A stretch of 64,000 nucleotides of DNA from Antrihabitans cavernicola (GCF_008297975.1 NZ_VLNY01000005.1:1-64000); one strand, 5' to 3'; shown: positions 34,367 through 43,191, counted from the first letter of the stretch. The notes: generated by a model from the sequence alone, not told the origin. Numbers and translations: made by a program.

Positions 34367-35380
34367 ATGCCATTTCGACGCACGCTCGTCAGTGCCGCTG
34401 TCGCAGTCGCGGCCCTGTCCATGTTGACCGCGTGCTCAGCAGGCAGCAACGACTCGTCCACCATTCGATTCGCTCTCGACTGGACGCCCAACACCAACCA
34501 CACCGGATTTTTCGTCGCCCAGCAGGAGGGCTACTTCAAGGACGCGGGCCTCGACGTCCAGATATTGCCCTACAACAACACCTCGCCGGACACGCTGATC
34601 GACTCCGGCAACGCCGAGTTCGGGGTCAGCTTCCAGAACTCCGCCACGTTCGCCAAGGCGGGTGGCGCCGACATCGTATCCGTCATGGCACCGCTGCAGC
34701 ATTGGGCGACCGGCATCGGCGTTCGAGCCGATCGCACGGACATCGCGACACCGAAAGACCTGGACGGCAAGACATATGCCGGGTTCGGTGATGCGGGCGA
34801 GGTGGACACCCTGAAGCAGGTGATCATCAATGCGGGCGGGAAGGGCGACTTCAAGAACGTCACCCTCGGAACTTCCGCCTACGACGCGGTGTATTCCGGC
34901 AAGGCCGATTTCACGGTCCCGTTCATCGCGTGGGAGGGCATCGAGGCGCAGCACAACAAGACGCCGTTCAAGATTTTCAACTACACCGATTACGGATTCC
35001 CCGACGCCTACGCGATCGTCATCGACGGCAGCCAGAAGTGGCTGAAAGATCATCCGGATCAGGCTCGAAAGTTCGTGCAGGCCTTGCAGAAGGGCTACCA
35101 GCTCGCCGCGGACAACCCGGCGAAGGGCGCACAGGATCTGATCGATGCCAACTCAGGAGCCTTCACCGACGAGGCCCTGGTGCGGGAAAGCCAGCAGATG
35201 CTCGCCGACAAATACATGAAGGACGCGAACGGCAAGGTCGGAACCCAAACTCTCCAACAGTGGACCGGGTACTCCCGATTGCTCTATCAGCACGGATTGT
35301 TGGTCGATCAGTCCGGCAAGAAGCTGACGACCGAACCCGATTGGTCCACGTACTTCACCGATGACTATCTCGCCAAGTAG
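34367..35380 (+). CDS. thiY: ABC transporter substrate-binding lipoprotein for HMP precursor (ThiY)
   Basis: The 337-residue exported lipoprotein (lipobox SMLTACSAG) belongs to the NMT1/THI5-like binding-protein family. Its FALDWTPNTNHTGFFVAQQ opening and FGVSFQNSATFAKAGG segment are typical of ThiY, which binds N-formyl-aminopyrimidine. The context (TPP riboswitch, tenA, permease, ATPase) strongly supports this. The ATG at 34367 follows tenA by 29 bases, and the 3' end overlaps thiX by 20 bases. Confidence 0.94.
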   Translation: MPFRRTLVSAAVAVAALSMLTACSAGSNDSSTIRFALDWTPNTNHTGFFVAQQEGYFKDAGLDVQILPYNNTSPDTLIDSGNAEFGVSFQNSATFAKAGGADIVSVMAPLQHWATGIGVRADRTDIATPKDLDGKTYAGFGDAGEVDTLKQVIINAGGKGDFKNVTLGTSAYDAVYSGKADFTVPFIAWEGIEAQHNKTPFKIFNYTDYGFPDAYAIVIDGSQKWLKDHPDQARKFVQALQKGYQLAADNPAKGAQDLIDANSGAFTDEALVRESQQMLADKYMKDANGKVGTQTLQQWTGYSRLLYQHGLLVDQSGKKLTTEPDWSTYFTDDYLAK

Positions 35381-36155
35381 CTGGTCCGGGGTTCGCGTAA
35401 CTCGAAAGATCGCGCCCGCCCTCGTCGCACTCGTCGCGTTGATCGCGACGTGGCAGATCTACGTGTCCGTCAGCGGTATCAGGCCACAGGTGTTGCCGTC
35501 GCCCGGTCGCGTCCTCACACAGGGCTGGGCGCACCGCGACGCGATCGCTACCAATGCCAGTGCAACGCTTCAGGTCACGCTGATCGGGTTCGCCGTGTCG
35601 TTGACGGTCGCGTGGGCGTTGGCGATTGTCGTCGACTTCTCCCCATGGCTGCGACGTGCGCTGGTTCCGCTGTTCGTGGCGTCGCAGACGCTCCCGATCA
35701 TCGCGATCGCTCCCCTGATGATCATCTGGTTCGGCTTCGGACTGCTACCGAAAATCCTGGTGATCTCGTTGACCACCTTCTTTCCCATGGCGATCGGTCT
35801 GATCGAAGGCTTTGCTGCCGCCGACCGGGAGGCGGGGGCCTTGCTGCGCAGCATGGGTGCGTCGCGATGGACCGAATTCCGTTATGTGCGGCTACCATCG
35901 GCGATGCCCCGTTTCTTCACCGCGTTGCGGATCGGCATCACCTACGCCGTGGTGGGTGCGGTGTTCGCCGAATACGTCGGAGCCAGTGCCGGTTTGGGCA
36001 TCTACATGGCGCAGCAGAAGAATTCCTTCCGCACGGACCTGGTACTGGCAGCGGTGCTCGTCACCTCGCTGATCAGCACCGCGCTTTTCCTGCTCACCTT
36101 CGTGGTGGAGCGGCTGGTCGCGCCCTGGATTGCGACGGAGAGGCGGCAGGCATGA
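35361..36155 (+). CDS. thiX: ABC transporter permease for HMP precursor (ThiX)
   Basis: The 264-residue integral membrane protein has about six helices and the binding-protein-dependent transport EAA loop (EGFAAADREAGALLRSMGAS). It pairs with the ThiY binding protein and ThiZ ATPase. The ATG at 35361 lies inside the end of thiY; no other start codon is available before the first helix (APALVALVALIATW). The 3' end overlaps thiZ in ATGA. Confidence 0.93.
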   Translation: MTISPSSWSGVRVTRKIAPALVALVALIATWQIYVSVSGIRPQVLPSPGRVLTQGWAHRDAIATNASATLQVTLIGFAVSLTVAWALAIVVDFSPWLRRALVPLFVASQTLPIIAIAPLMIIWFGFGLLPKILVISLTTFFPMAIGLIEGFAAADREAGALLRSMGASRWTEFRYVRLPSAMPRFFTALRIGITYAVVGAVFAEYVGASAGLGIYMAQQKNSFRTDLVLAAVLVTSLISTALFLLTFVVERLVAPWIATERRQA

Positions 36156-36952
36156 CCGGCACGCGCGTGGCAGTCGACGGGGTCACCAAGGCCTATCCCC
36201 TGCACAAAGATTCGCGACAGGTGCTCGCCGGCGTTACCTTCGCTGTCGAGCCCGGCGAGTTCGTCGCCGTGATCGGACCCAGCGGCTGCGGGAAGAGCAC
36301 AGTGTTCAACATGCTGGCGGGCCTCGACACCCCCGACGACGGCTCGATCACCGTGGGCGGTGACAGTCCGACCGTCGGATCGCACTGTGCCTACATGCCG
36401 CAGAAGGACCTCTTGTTTCCGTGGCGAACGGTCCTCGACAACACCGCACTCGGTCTCCAGGTGCAGGGCATGTCCAGGAACGCCGCGCGCCAGCAGGCCC
36501 GAAAGCTGTTCCCCACCTTCGGCCTTGCCGGCTTCGAAGGCGCACGACCGTTCCAGCTCTCGGGTGGCATGCGGCAACGCGCGGCGATGCTCCGAACGGT
36601 GGTGCAGGATCGCGAAGTACTGCTGCTCGACGAACCGTTCGGTGCACTCGATTCGCTGACCCGCACGGAGATGCAGACCTGGCTGCAAGAGGTACGCGAG
36701 GAATACCACTGGATGGTTCTGATGATCACCCACGACATCCGCGAAGCGGTCTACCTCGCCGATCGCGTGATCGTCCTGTCCGCCAGGCCCGCTCGCGTGG
36801 TGTGCGAGGTCGACGTCGACCTACCCCGCCCGCGCGAGCTTGCGGTGATGACGTCACCGGAGTTCGTCACTATCGAGCAGCAGTTGATCGAGGTGCTGCA
36901 CGAAGAATCGCGCCGCGCCCTCGCCGAGCAGGAGCTATTTCACCTCGACTGA
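36152..36952 (+). CDS. thiZ: ABC transporter ATP-binding protein for HMP precursor (ThiZ)
   Basis: This 266-residue ABC ATPase has Walker A GPSGCGKST, Q-loop YMPQKDLLFPWRTV, signature LSGGMRQRAAM, Walker B VLLLDEPFGALDS and the switch histidine in MITHDIREAVYLADR. It powers the ThiXY importer. The ATG overlaps the thiX stop (ATGA). Its last 18 bases overlap the end of the convergent phytase-like gene. Confidence 0.95.
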   Translation: MTGTRVAVDGVTKAYPLHKDSRQVLAGVTFAVEPGEFVAVIGPSGCGKSTVFNMLAGLDTPDDGSITVGGDSPTVGSHCAYMPQKDLLFPWRTVLDNTALGLQVQGMSRNAARQQARKLFPTFGLAGFEGARPFQLSGGMRQRAAMLRTVVQDREVLLLDEPFGALDSLTRTEMQTWLQEVREEYHWMVLMITHDIREAVYLADRVIVLSARPARVVCEVDVDLPRPRELAVMTSPEFVTIEQQLIEVLHEESRRALAEQELFHLD

Positions 36953-38545
36953 CGCTGTGTGCTCGGTAACCTTCGCAGGCAGCTTGGTGGTGTCGACGAT
37001 CAGGATCTCACCGGCATCCTGCGTGCCATTCGGCAGATCCTTCTCCTTCAGCGTGAAGGGCGGCTGCTTGTTCGTGACGCCGACGATCCCGAAATCGTTG
37101 TCGTTGGAGATGACGAACTTGGTGCCGTTGTCGATGGCCGCAACACCTTCCACCTTGTCGTGGCCGAAGAATTTGCCGTCCTTGTTCAGCGACGTGAGCA
37201 GGCCGCCCAGATCCAGCGACGAGGTCTTACGCACCGTCGTGATTCCGCTGTCCTGCAACGTCTTCACCGCGCCGTCCGTGTCGGTCGGCCCGACGAGGGT
37301 CTCCAGCGGCTTGTCGCCGACCAGCAGGCCACCGGCGCCCGCGTCGTAGCGCGCACCTGCGACGGTCGACTGCGGACCGACGTCCGTCGCACCGGTGATG
37401 TCGATCGTCCACAGCTTCTTGTCGGCTCCGGGCTCGAACTCGCCGTCGCGCTCGTCCACGACGAACGTCGTGTTCGACAGCGCTGTGATCTCGCTGTTCG
37501 CGACCTTCGTCTTCTTCGGGTTGTCCAACGGGTAGAGGAACTCCGCAGTCTTCTTGCTAGCGAGGTCCACCGTCACGATGCGCGCGAACGGCACGGACTT
37601 CGCCGAACCGTCCAGGCCCGGAGTCTTCAAGGCGCTCTGCATGATTCCTACCAGCTTCTTGCCATCAGGCGTGATGGTCAGCCCCTCCATGCCCTGGTTC
37701 GGCGTCCGCAGCTTCAATTCGCCGGGCAGCGTTGCGTCGAACGGTGACAGCCGCTCCGTCGCTCGTCCGTCGGCGCCGAAATGCGTGATGTACGGACCGT
37801 ATTCGTCGGACACCCAGAAGGTGCCGTCGGCGAGGGCGACGACGCCTTCGGGGTCGTAGCCGTTGGGACTCGGCGGCAGGACAGCGCCGTTGATGTCGAC
37901 GATGGTCTCGCCGGTGCTCGCTTCCGTCGAGACCTGACCGTTGAGCGGACTGCCGTCGGCTGCCTTCAGCGGAATCGACTGCAGCAGTTCAGCTTTTCCG
38001 TCGGCGAGTTTGAATCGGCCGATCGCGGGTGTGAAGGACGGGATCGGCTCGACCTTCTGGTTGTCCTGCACCCCGTCGACGTTGGGACCGCGGTCAGTCA
38101 AGCCGAAGTACTCGCCCGCAACTCCCGGCGCAGGTGTCCACGACGAACCGTATCCACTCCCGGAGATCTTCACGCCGCCGACCTCACCGAGCGGCGGAAT
38201 CGATGTCGTGTAGTTGTGCACGGCGTCCGTGGTGTTGTAGGTGAAGGTGTCGGTACCGGTGAAACCCGGGTTGGGCGTGTAGGAATACGAGCCGTCGGCG
38301 GCGACTGCGATCTTGCCGTTCTTGGGGTCGGACACTCCGACCACGGCTGTCGCATCGGTGCCGCGCAACAGGTCACCGGAACCGAACGTCGTGGCCTGTC
38401 CGTCCTTGGCCGTGAGCGCGAAGGCGCTGTCCTTCGGTTTTTCGGTGTTCGAACTGTCGTCGGAGCACCCGGCCAGTGCTGCCAAGACCGCTACCGCCAC
38501 GACCGCCCCGACGCGCTTGCTCCCCATGTCCATCATGCGCAGCAT
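36935..38545 (-). CDS. Esterase-like activity of phytase family lipoprotein
   Basis: The 536-residue exported protein has a lipobox (LAALAGCSDD) and a cadherin/Ig-like repeat (AADGSYSYTPNPGFTGTDTFTY, residues about 80-100) before a beta-propeller of the esterase-like phytase family. Signature strands are GEYFGLTDRGPNVDG, YDPEGVVALADGTFWVSDEY and NQGMEGLTITPDGKKLVG. Family members are extracellular phosphoesterases or esterases, often with phosphate-starvation genes. Several in-frame ATGs (38545, 38536, 38533, 38527) could start it and no ribosome site decides; the longest is given. Confidence 0.85.
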   Translation of the reverse strand: MLRMMDMGSKRVGAVVAVAVLAALAGCSDDSSNTEKPKDSAFALTAKDGQATTFGSGDLLRGTDATAVVGVSDPKNGKIAVAADGSYSYTPNPGFTGTDTFTYNTTDAVHNYTTSIPPLGEVGGVKISGSGYGSSWTPAPGVAGEYFGLTDRGPNVDGVQDNQKVEPIPSFTPAIGRFKLADGKAELLQSIPLKAADGSPLNGQVSTEASTGETIVDINGAVLPPSPNGYDPEGVVALADGTFWVSDEYGPYITHFGADGRATERLSPFDATLPGELKLRTPNQGMEGLTITPDGKKLVGIMQSALKTPGLDGSAKSVPFARIVTVDLASKKTAEFLYPLDNPKKTKVANSEITALSNTTFVVDERDGEFEPGADKKLWTIDITGATDVGPQSTVAGARYDAGAGGLLVGDKPLETLVGPTDTDGAVKTLQDSGITTVRKTSSLDLGGLLTSLNKDGKFFGHDKVEGVAAIDNGTKFVISNDNDFGIVGVTNKQPPFTLKEKDLPNGTQDAGEILIVDTTKLPAKVTEHTASVEVK

Positions 38546-38588
38546 GGTAGAGCGACTCGATGGATCGAACGTGGACGCGCGGTGAAGA

Positions 38589-38945
38589 TCAGGAATGGCT
38601 GAGCACGTTCACAACTCGGCCGTCAGGGTCGCGAACGAAGAATCGTCGTACACCCCACGGCTCGTCCGTCAGTGGGTACACGATCTCGCTACCGGCAGCG
38701 GTGGCAGCGTCGAACACGGAGTCCACGTCGTCGACCTCTGCGGAGATAGCCGGCGAAACCGCGGACGAGGCGTCGTCGACCATCAGATTGAGCTGCGCTG
38801 TCGGGCTATCGGGACTCGCCAGCATCGCGACCCATTGCAGGTCCATCACCACTTCGAGCCCGAGAACGGATGTGTAGAACTGTTTGGCCGCAACGACATC
38901 TTCCGTTTGCAAGTCGGGAAGTATGCGGCGCACGGTGGTTGTCAT
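38589..38945 (-). CDS. VOC family protein
   Basis: This 118-residue vicinal-oxygen-chelate fold protein has two beta-alpha-beta-beta-beta modules: TEDVVAAKQFYTSVLGLEVV and PWGVRRFFVRDPDGRVVNVL. Metal-ligand residues of glyoxalase or dioxygenase type are only partly kept, so the activity (resistance, isomerase or binding) is unknown. The ATG at 38945 starts the first conserved strand. It lies about 50 bases downstream of the ECF42-type sigma factor gene on the same strand and may be a third VOC member of that cluster. Confidence 0.88.
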   Translation of the reverse strand: MTTTVRRILPDLQTEDVVAAKQFYTSVLGLEVVMDLQWVAMLASPDSPTAQLNLMVDDASSAVSPAISAEVDDVDSVFDAATAAGSEIVYPLTDEPWGVRRFFVRDPDGRVVNVLSHS

Positions 38946-38994
38946 GTACCCAGTGTGTGCTCGGGGCTGCACTACCGCTTGGACAAATGGGCAG

Positions 38995-40230
38995 TCACGC
39001 CAAGCGGTTCGCCTTACCGAGCAGATATCGGTGCTCCGGCACACTCGTCGTTCGATGTGCTGCTTCCAAATATTGCTCGCGTGCTTTGTCGTGCTCCCCC
39101 GCCAGCTCGAGAAGATGTGCGCGGACCGCACTGAGCCGATGATGCTCGGCGAGCCGCTGATCACCGTCGAGGGTGGCGAGCAGGTCGAGTCCGGCGTGCG
39201 GGCCGTCGACCATTGCCACGGCGACAGCATGATTGAGCGTCACCATCGGCCCCGGCGCGACCTGTTCCAGCAATTCGTAGAGCGCAACGATCTGCGGCCA
39301 GTCGGTGGTTGCGGCAGAGTCTGCCTCGTCGTGCAGCGCCGAGATCGCGGCCTGCACCTGGTAGGGGCCGAGCGGTGATTCCGACAGTGCTGCACTCACT
39401 ATCGCGACGCCCTCGGCGATCGCCTTCGCATCCCACAAGGTCCGATCCTGTTCCTCGAGCGGAATCAACGAGCCGTCGGTGCCGGAACGCGCCGCACTTC
39501 GTGCATCGGTCAACAACATGAGCGCGAGTAGACCGGCCACCTCGCCGTCTTTCGGCAGTTGGCGATATACGTTGCGGGTCAATCGGATCGACTCGGCGGT
39601 GAGATCGGGCCGGTGCAGGTCGTCACCAGACGTAGCCGTGTAGCCCTCGTTGAAGATCAGGTAGAGCACGTGCAGGGCCGCGCCGAGCCTGTCGTTCCAC
39701 TCGTCACCCTGCGGCATCCGAAAGCGCGCGCCTGCTTGCTTCACCTGCCGCTTGGATCTGCTGATGCGTTGCGCCATAGTGGCTTCCGGCACCAGGAACG
39801 CCATCGCGATCTGCCCTGTGGAGAGGCCGCCGACCGCACGCAGTGTCAGCGCAACCTGCGACGACGTACTCAGCGCCGGATGGCAGCACAGAAACAGGAG
39901 CGTGAGCGTGTCGTCTTCGTCGGCCGTATCCGACTCGTCGACGGCAGGTGCGACCACCTCCGGTTCCAGTGCCGCGACGCCCAGTTCACGGTTGCGTCGC
40001 GCCTCGTCGCTGCGAAACAGATCGGTCAAGCGACGCGACGCGACGGTGATCAACCAGCCCCGGGGATTCGACGGCAAGCCCTCGTCGGGCCACTGCATCG
40101 ATGCCGCGAGCAACGCCTCCTGCACCGCGTCTTCGGCCATGTCGAAATGCCCGTAACGCCGAACCAGAGCGCCCAATACGTGCGGTGTCAGCTCACGCAG
40201 CAGGTCGTCGAGATGGCGGTCTGGGTTCAC
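38995..40230 (-). CDS. ECF42-type RNA polymerase sigma factor with C-terminal TPR-like domain
   Basis: The 411-residue sigma factor has a short ECF core: region 2 (GHFDMAEDAVQEALLAA, NPRGWLITVASRRLTDLFRSD) and region 4 (LTLRAVGGLSTGQIAMAFLV, MAQRISRSKRQVKQAG). A long C-terminal extension (about residues 180-411) has DUF6596/TPR-like helices (ALHVLYLIFNEGYTATSGDD). This architecture and the neighbouring DGPF protein define the ECF42 group, which lacks an anti-sigma factor and is thought to be controlled by its own C-terminal domain. It follows two VOC genes on the same strand with a 34-base gap. Confidence 0.93.
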   Translation of the reverse strand: MNPDRHLDDLLRELTPHVLGALVRRYGHFDMAEDAVQEALLAASMQWPDEGLPSNPRGWLITVASRRLTDLFRSDEARRNRELGVAALEPEVVAPAVDESDTADEDDTLTLLFLCCHPALSTSSQVALTLRAVGGLSTGQIAMAFLVPEATMAQRISRSKRQVKQAGARFRMPQGDEWNDRLGAALHVLYLIFNEGYTATSGDDLHRPDLTAESIRLTRNVYRQLPKDGEVAGLLALMLLTDARSAARSGTDGSLIPLEEQDRTLWDAKAIAEGVAIVSAALSESPLGPYQVQAAISALHDEADSAATTDWPQIVALYELLEQVAPGPMVTLNHAVAVAMVDGPHAGLDLLATLDGDQRLAEHHRLSAVRAHLLELAGEHDKAREQYLEAAHRTTSVPEHRYLLGKANRLA

Positions 40231-40264
40231 CCGCCAAGTTGATCACACCGGATATCGCTGGGCC

Positions 40265-40648
40265 CTACTCTTCGATCACTGCGAGCACGTTTCCGGCGGG
40301 GTCGGTGAACCAGGCGATGTCGGGTCCGTAGTTGTTCTTCTTGCCGCGCATCACGCCACGCTCGTCCTGCGGAAATCCGTCGTACCGCAGGGTCTGTACG
40401 CCTTTCGCGGCGAGCTGATCGACAGCCTCGTCGATGTTGTCGACCGTGAAGTTCAGAATCGTGAACGTCGCTGGAACATGGTTTTCCTTCGGGTAGACCA
40501 AGATGTTCGCACCGTTCGGGAGCTGCACCGCTACGTTGCCCATCTCGCCGTCGTCTACGCCCAATCCCAGTGTGTCGCCGTAGAACTTCTTGGCGGCGTC
40601 GACGTCGTCGACCGCAAACCCACTGAACGCCTTGCTGTTACCGAACAT
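40265..40648 (-). CDS. VOC family protein, second of the ECF42 cluster
   Basis: The 127-residue VOC-fold protein has modules DVDAAKKFYGDTLGLGVDD and KKNNYGPDIAWFTDPAGNVL. The start ATG at 40648 has an AAGGAGAG ribosome site and overlaps the upstream VOC gene by 11 bases. Together with its neighbour and the sigma factor it forms a three-gene operon. Proteins of this kind in ECF42 loci have no tested substrate. Confidence 0.9.
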   Translation of the reverse strand: MFGNSKAFSGFAVDDVDAAKKFYGDTLGLGVDDGEMGNVAVQLPNGANILVYPKENHVPATFTILNFTVDNIDEAVDQLAAKGVQTLRYDGFPQDERGVMRGKKNNYGPDIAWFTDPAGNVLAVIEE

Positions 40649-41030
40649 GATCGCTCTCCTTGTTTCGTAGCATTTCGTTGTATTCGCTGCCCAGCTCGAT
40701 GATCTGGACATAGTTGCCGTCCGGGTCGATCAGCGTTCCGAACAACATGCCGTAGTCGCGCTCCGCCAGCCTCGACAACCAGGTTGCGCCGATGGCGTCG
40801 AGGTGTTGTTCGAGCGCCCGGGCGTCGTCGACGTGAAAGTTGACGATCACCCGGCCGGGTTCCGTTGTGGACGCAGCGACGTCGTCGCGGCCGTCGATCA
40901 GAAGCCCGACCTCCCCGAACATGATGAAGCCGTCGTCACGAGCAACAGCGCCCAACGCGGTGCTGTACCAGGCTCGAAGCCGCTCCGGATCGGTCGTGCC
41001 CAACAGGATGCTGCCGATAGGTGGCGTCAT
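40638..41030 (-). CDS. VOC family protein, first gene of the ECF42 operon
   Basis: This 130-residue VOC-fold protein (LLGTTDPERLRAWYSTALG, LAERDYGMLFGTLIDPDGNY) starts at 41030 with a strong GAGGAGGT ribosome site. It is the first gene of the minus-strand operon ending in the ECF42 sigma factor. The gap to the divergent DGPF/YCII gene holds candidate ECF42 promoter elements. Activity unknown. Confidence 0.9.
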   Translation of the reverse strand: MTPPIGSILLGTTDPERLRAWYSTALGAVARDDGFIMFGEVGLLIDGRDDVAASTTEPGRVIVNFHVDDARALEQHLDAIGATWLSRLAERDYGMLFGTLIDPDGNYVQIIELGSEYNEMLRNKESDHVR

Positions 41031-41068
41031 CGTGACCTCCTCGATTGTTTTCGCTCTTACAGGTGGGA

Positions 41069-41096
41069 CGTCGAAGCCGATTCTTCGTTCTCGACA
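41069..41096. promoter_or_regulatory. Back-to-back ECF42-like promoter elements
   Basis: On the minus strand TGTCGA (41091-41096) is followed after about 16 bases by TCGACG (41069-41074). Read on the plus strand the same bases give CGTCGA, 16 bases, then TCGACA. The ECF42 group is reported, as I recall, to use TGTCGA at -35 and a CGA-type -10, so this near-symmetrical site could serve both divergent transcripts. Confidence 0.5.
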
Positions 41097-41134
41097 TCGG
41101 TGACAAAATCGCCGATCGGTGTGAGTCTGGAGAG

Positions 41135-41500
41135 GTGAAGTACATGATGCTCATCTACAGCAATGCCGAGAGTTGGGCGGCGCTCTCTCACGACGAACGC
41201 ATTGCGCTGGGCCGCGGCCATGCCGCGTTGAAGAAGGAGCTCGAGGACGCGGGCAAGTACGCCGGCGGCCACGGTCTGTCCGATCCCCGCGAGACAACGA
41301 CGGTTCGGGTTCGAGCGGGGGCGATTGCCACCACCGACGGTCCATACATCGAGTCCAAAGAACACCTGGCCGGCTTCTACGTGGTCGAGTGCGCAGATGT
41401 CGATGAGGCCACGGCAATCGCTGCGCGTATTCCTGACGCGGCGGTGAATTTCGTCGAGGTCCGGCCCGTCCTCGACCCGCCCGAGATACCCGCGCAGTAG
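41135..41500 (+). CDS. YCII/DGPF-domain protein
   Basis: The 121-residue protein has the YCII-related DGPF fold: KYMMLIYSNAESWAALSHDE at the start, the signature region IATTDGPYIESKEHLAGFYV (DGPY for DGPF) and a C-terminal AVNFVEVRPVL strand. These proteins are the typical regulatory targets of ECF42 sigma factors; their biochemical role is unknown. The usual family start MKYM points to the GTG at 41135, but a GGAGAG is placed better for the ATG at 41144. It is divergent from the VOC-VOC-sigma operon. Confidence 0.88.
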   Translation: MKYMMLIYSNAESWAALSHDERIALGRGHAALKKELEDAGKYAGGHGLSDPRETTTVRVRAGAIATTDGPYIESKEHLAGFYVVECADVDEATAIAARIPDAAVNFVEVRPVLDPPEIPAQ

Positions 41501-41508
41501 CGCTGCCC

Positions 41509-42651
41509 ATGCTGATTACTCCCCGCTATGGCGACACCGCCCTTGCAGACTTGATGCCGTCCGTTCTCGCTGTGCTGGGCGTGCCAGGCGAAACCGATCG
41601 GGTCGGCCTGGGCTTGGCGGGGATCGATCGGGTCTGCGTGCTGCTGGTCGACGGCATGGGCGCGGACCTGCTTGCGGCCCATCCCGACGAGGCACCGTTC
41701 CTGACCGGCGCAGCCTCGAGAACGCTCACGGCCGGATTTCCCAGCACCACCGCCGCCAGCCTCGGCTCGCTCGGCACCGGTGTCCCGCCGGGTGAGCACG
41801 GTGTTGTCGGCTATCTTCTTGCTGTTCCGGGGCAGAAGCGATTGATGAACCCGCTCAAGTGGCGGTTGCACGGGCAAGGCCCGCACGTAGACCTCTTGAA
41901 AGAGGTTGTACCGGAAGAGTTTCAGCCGGGCCCCACAATATTCGAGCGCGCCGTCGACGCCGGCATTGCGGTCACCCGAGTGTGCCCGCCGTACCAAGCG
42001 CAATCCGGTCTGACACGAGCCGCGTTGCGCGGCGGCAACTTTCGCCCGAACTTCTCGATGGGCGATCTTGTCGACGGCGCGGCCAAGGCGATGCGCGAAG
42101 GCTCGAAGTCGCTGGTCTACGCGTATCACGGCGAACTCGATCTGACCGGACACGCACGCGGACCGAACTCGGATGCGTGGGCCCTCGAACTGGCCCAGGT
42201 CGATTCGATGGCCCGACTGCTTGCGGATCGACTGCCACCCGACGGCGCGCTGATCGTCACTGCCGACCACGGCATGGTCGAGATCGTCGAACCAGTGGAC
42301 TTCGACTCGGAATCGGTGCTGCAGCACGGGGTCGCACGGCTCGGCGGCGAACCTCGCGCCCGCCACGCCTATACGACGGACGGAGCCACGCACGACGTCG
42401 TGCAAGCGTGGCGCTCCGAATTGGGCAACGAGTTCATGGTCGTGTCACGCGACGACGCGGTGTCGCGCGGCTGGTTCGGACCTTCGGTGACGACGCGCAG
42501 CGCAGACCGAATCGGCGATGTCATCGCTGTACCGACAGGATCCAGTGCGGTTATCCGAAGCGGCGCCGAGCCGCTGCAATCTCGAATGATCGGACACCAT
42601 GGGTCGCTGACGCAAGCAGAGATGTTGGTCCCCCTGCGCGTAGTTACTTAG
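41509..42651 (+). CDS. Alkaline phosphatase superfamily nucleotide pyrophosphatase/phosphodiesterase
   Basis: This 380-residue enzyme belongs to the type I phosphodiesterase/nucleotide pyrophosphatase family. The metal and nucleophile motifs are VCVLLVDGMGADLLAAH, AGFPSTTAASLGSLGTG with the catalytic threonine, and LIVTADHGMVEI plus a second histidine at GSLTQAEMLVPL. It likely cleaves nucleotide or phospholipid-type phosphodiesters in the cytoplasm, as no signal peptide is seen. It begins eight bases after the DGPF gene and may be read through from it. Confidence 0.9.
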   Translation: MLITPRYGDTALADLMPSVLAVLGVPGETDRVGLGLAGIDRVCVLLVDGMGADLLAAHPDEAPFLTGAASRTLTAGFPSTTAASLGSLGTGVPPGEHGVVGYLLAVPGQKRLMNPLKWRLHGQGPHVDLLKEVVPEEFQPGPTIFERAVDAGIAVTRVCPPYQAQSGLTRAALRGGNFRPNFSMGDLVDGAAKAMREGSKSLVYAYHGELDLTGHARGPNSDAWALELAQVDSMARLLADRLPPDGALIVTADHGMVEIVEPVDFDSESVLQHGVARLGGEPRARHAYTTDGATHDVVQAWRSELGNEFMVVSRDDAVSRGWFGPSVTTRSADRIGDVIAVPTGSSAVIRSGAEPLQSRMIGHHGSLTQAEMLVPLRVVT

Positions 42652-42849
42652 TGTGCTTTACTTGTAGGCGGTCGTAGTTTTTGTGTTCGTTCATTTACGT
42701 GCTCAGGATCATTGTTGCGGTCGTCCAGCACGCGTTCGGAACACTTGGAAGTAACTTCCCGGAAGCCCAATCGAGGCGCTGCGACTTCAGCCGGCCCGAT
42801 GGACAGTAAGAGCCGTCCATTGCAACTGGTACAGAAAGAAATAAAACGC
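42652..42849 (+). promoter_or_regulatory. 5' region of the cold-shock gene
   Basis: The 198-base gap before the cold-shock gene holds no convincing ORF. It has an almost perfect palindrome GGAAGT-A-ACTTCC (42747-42759) and a small stem ATGGAC/GTCCAT (42799-42804 with 42815-42820) near the start codon. Long structured leaders are usual for cspA-type genes and may act as an RNA thermometer-like control. The exact transcription start cannot be placed. Confidence 0.45.
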
Positions 42850-43053
42850 ATGACACAGGGCACTGTTAAGTGGTTCAACGCGGAAAAGGGCTTCGGCTTC
42901 ATCGCTCCCGCTGATGGATCGGCTGACGTTTTCGTCCACTACTCCGAAATCCAGGACAGCGGCTTCCGCACCCTGGAGGAGAACCAGAAGGTCGAGTTCG
43001 AGGTCGGCCAGGGCGCCAAGGGCCCGCAGGCCACCGGCGTTCGTCCGCTCTGA
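42850..43053 (+). CDS. cspA: Cold-shock protein (CspA family)
   Basis: This 67-residue single OB-fold protein binds single-stranded RNA and acts as an RNA chaperone. RNP1 (KGFGFI) and RNP2 (VFVHY) motifs are intact within [15 protein letters not shown] and [10 protein letters not shown]. The ATG at 42850 fits the constant family start (MTQGTVKWF). A strong hairpin follows about 30 bases after the stop. Confidence 0.97.
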   Translation: MTQGTVKWFNAEKGFGFIAPADGSADVFVHYSEIQDSGFRTLEENQKVEFEVGQGAKGPQATGVRPL

Positions 43054-43084
43054 GGTTAATTCCTCAACCTGAGCTTCTCTAGAA

Positions 43085-43120
43085 ACTGTTCCCCGGTGCC
43101 GCAAGGTGCCGGGGAACAGT
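43085..43120 (+). terminator. Strong hairpin after cspA
   Basis: The arms ACTGTTCCCCGG (43085-43096) and CCGGGGAACAGT (43109-43120) are perfectly complementary, with a 12-base loop. It lies 32 bases after the cspA stop and fits a terminator, although no T-run follows. Confidence 0.8.
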
Positions 43121-43191
43121 GCATTGAGCAGGCTTTTCCTTCCTGTCGGACCCCCTCGTTACCCTGGCAACATCAACCAGGAGGGGAACAC

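Noticed and set aside
41377-42405. 342-codon minus-strand frame opposite the phosphodiesterase gene
   Set aside because: Antisense shadow; no family similarity, while the plus strand has all alkaline-phosphatase-superfamily motifs.
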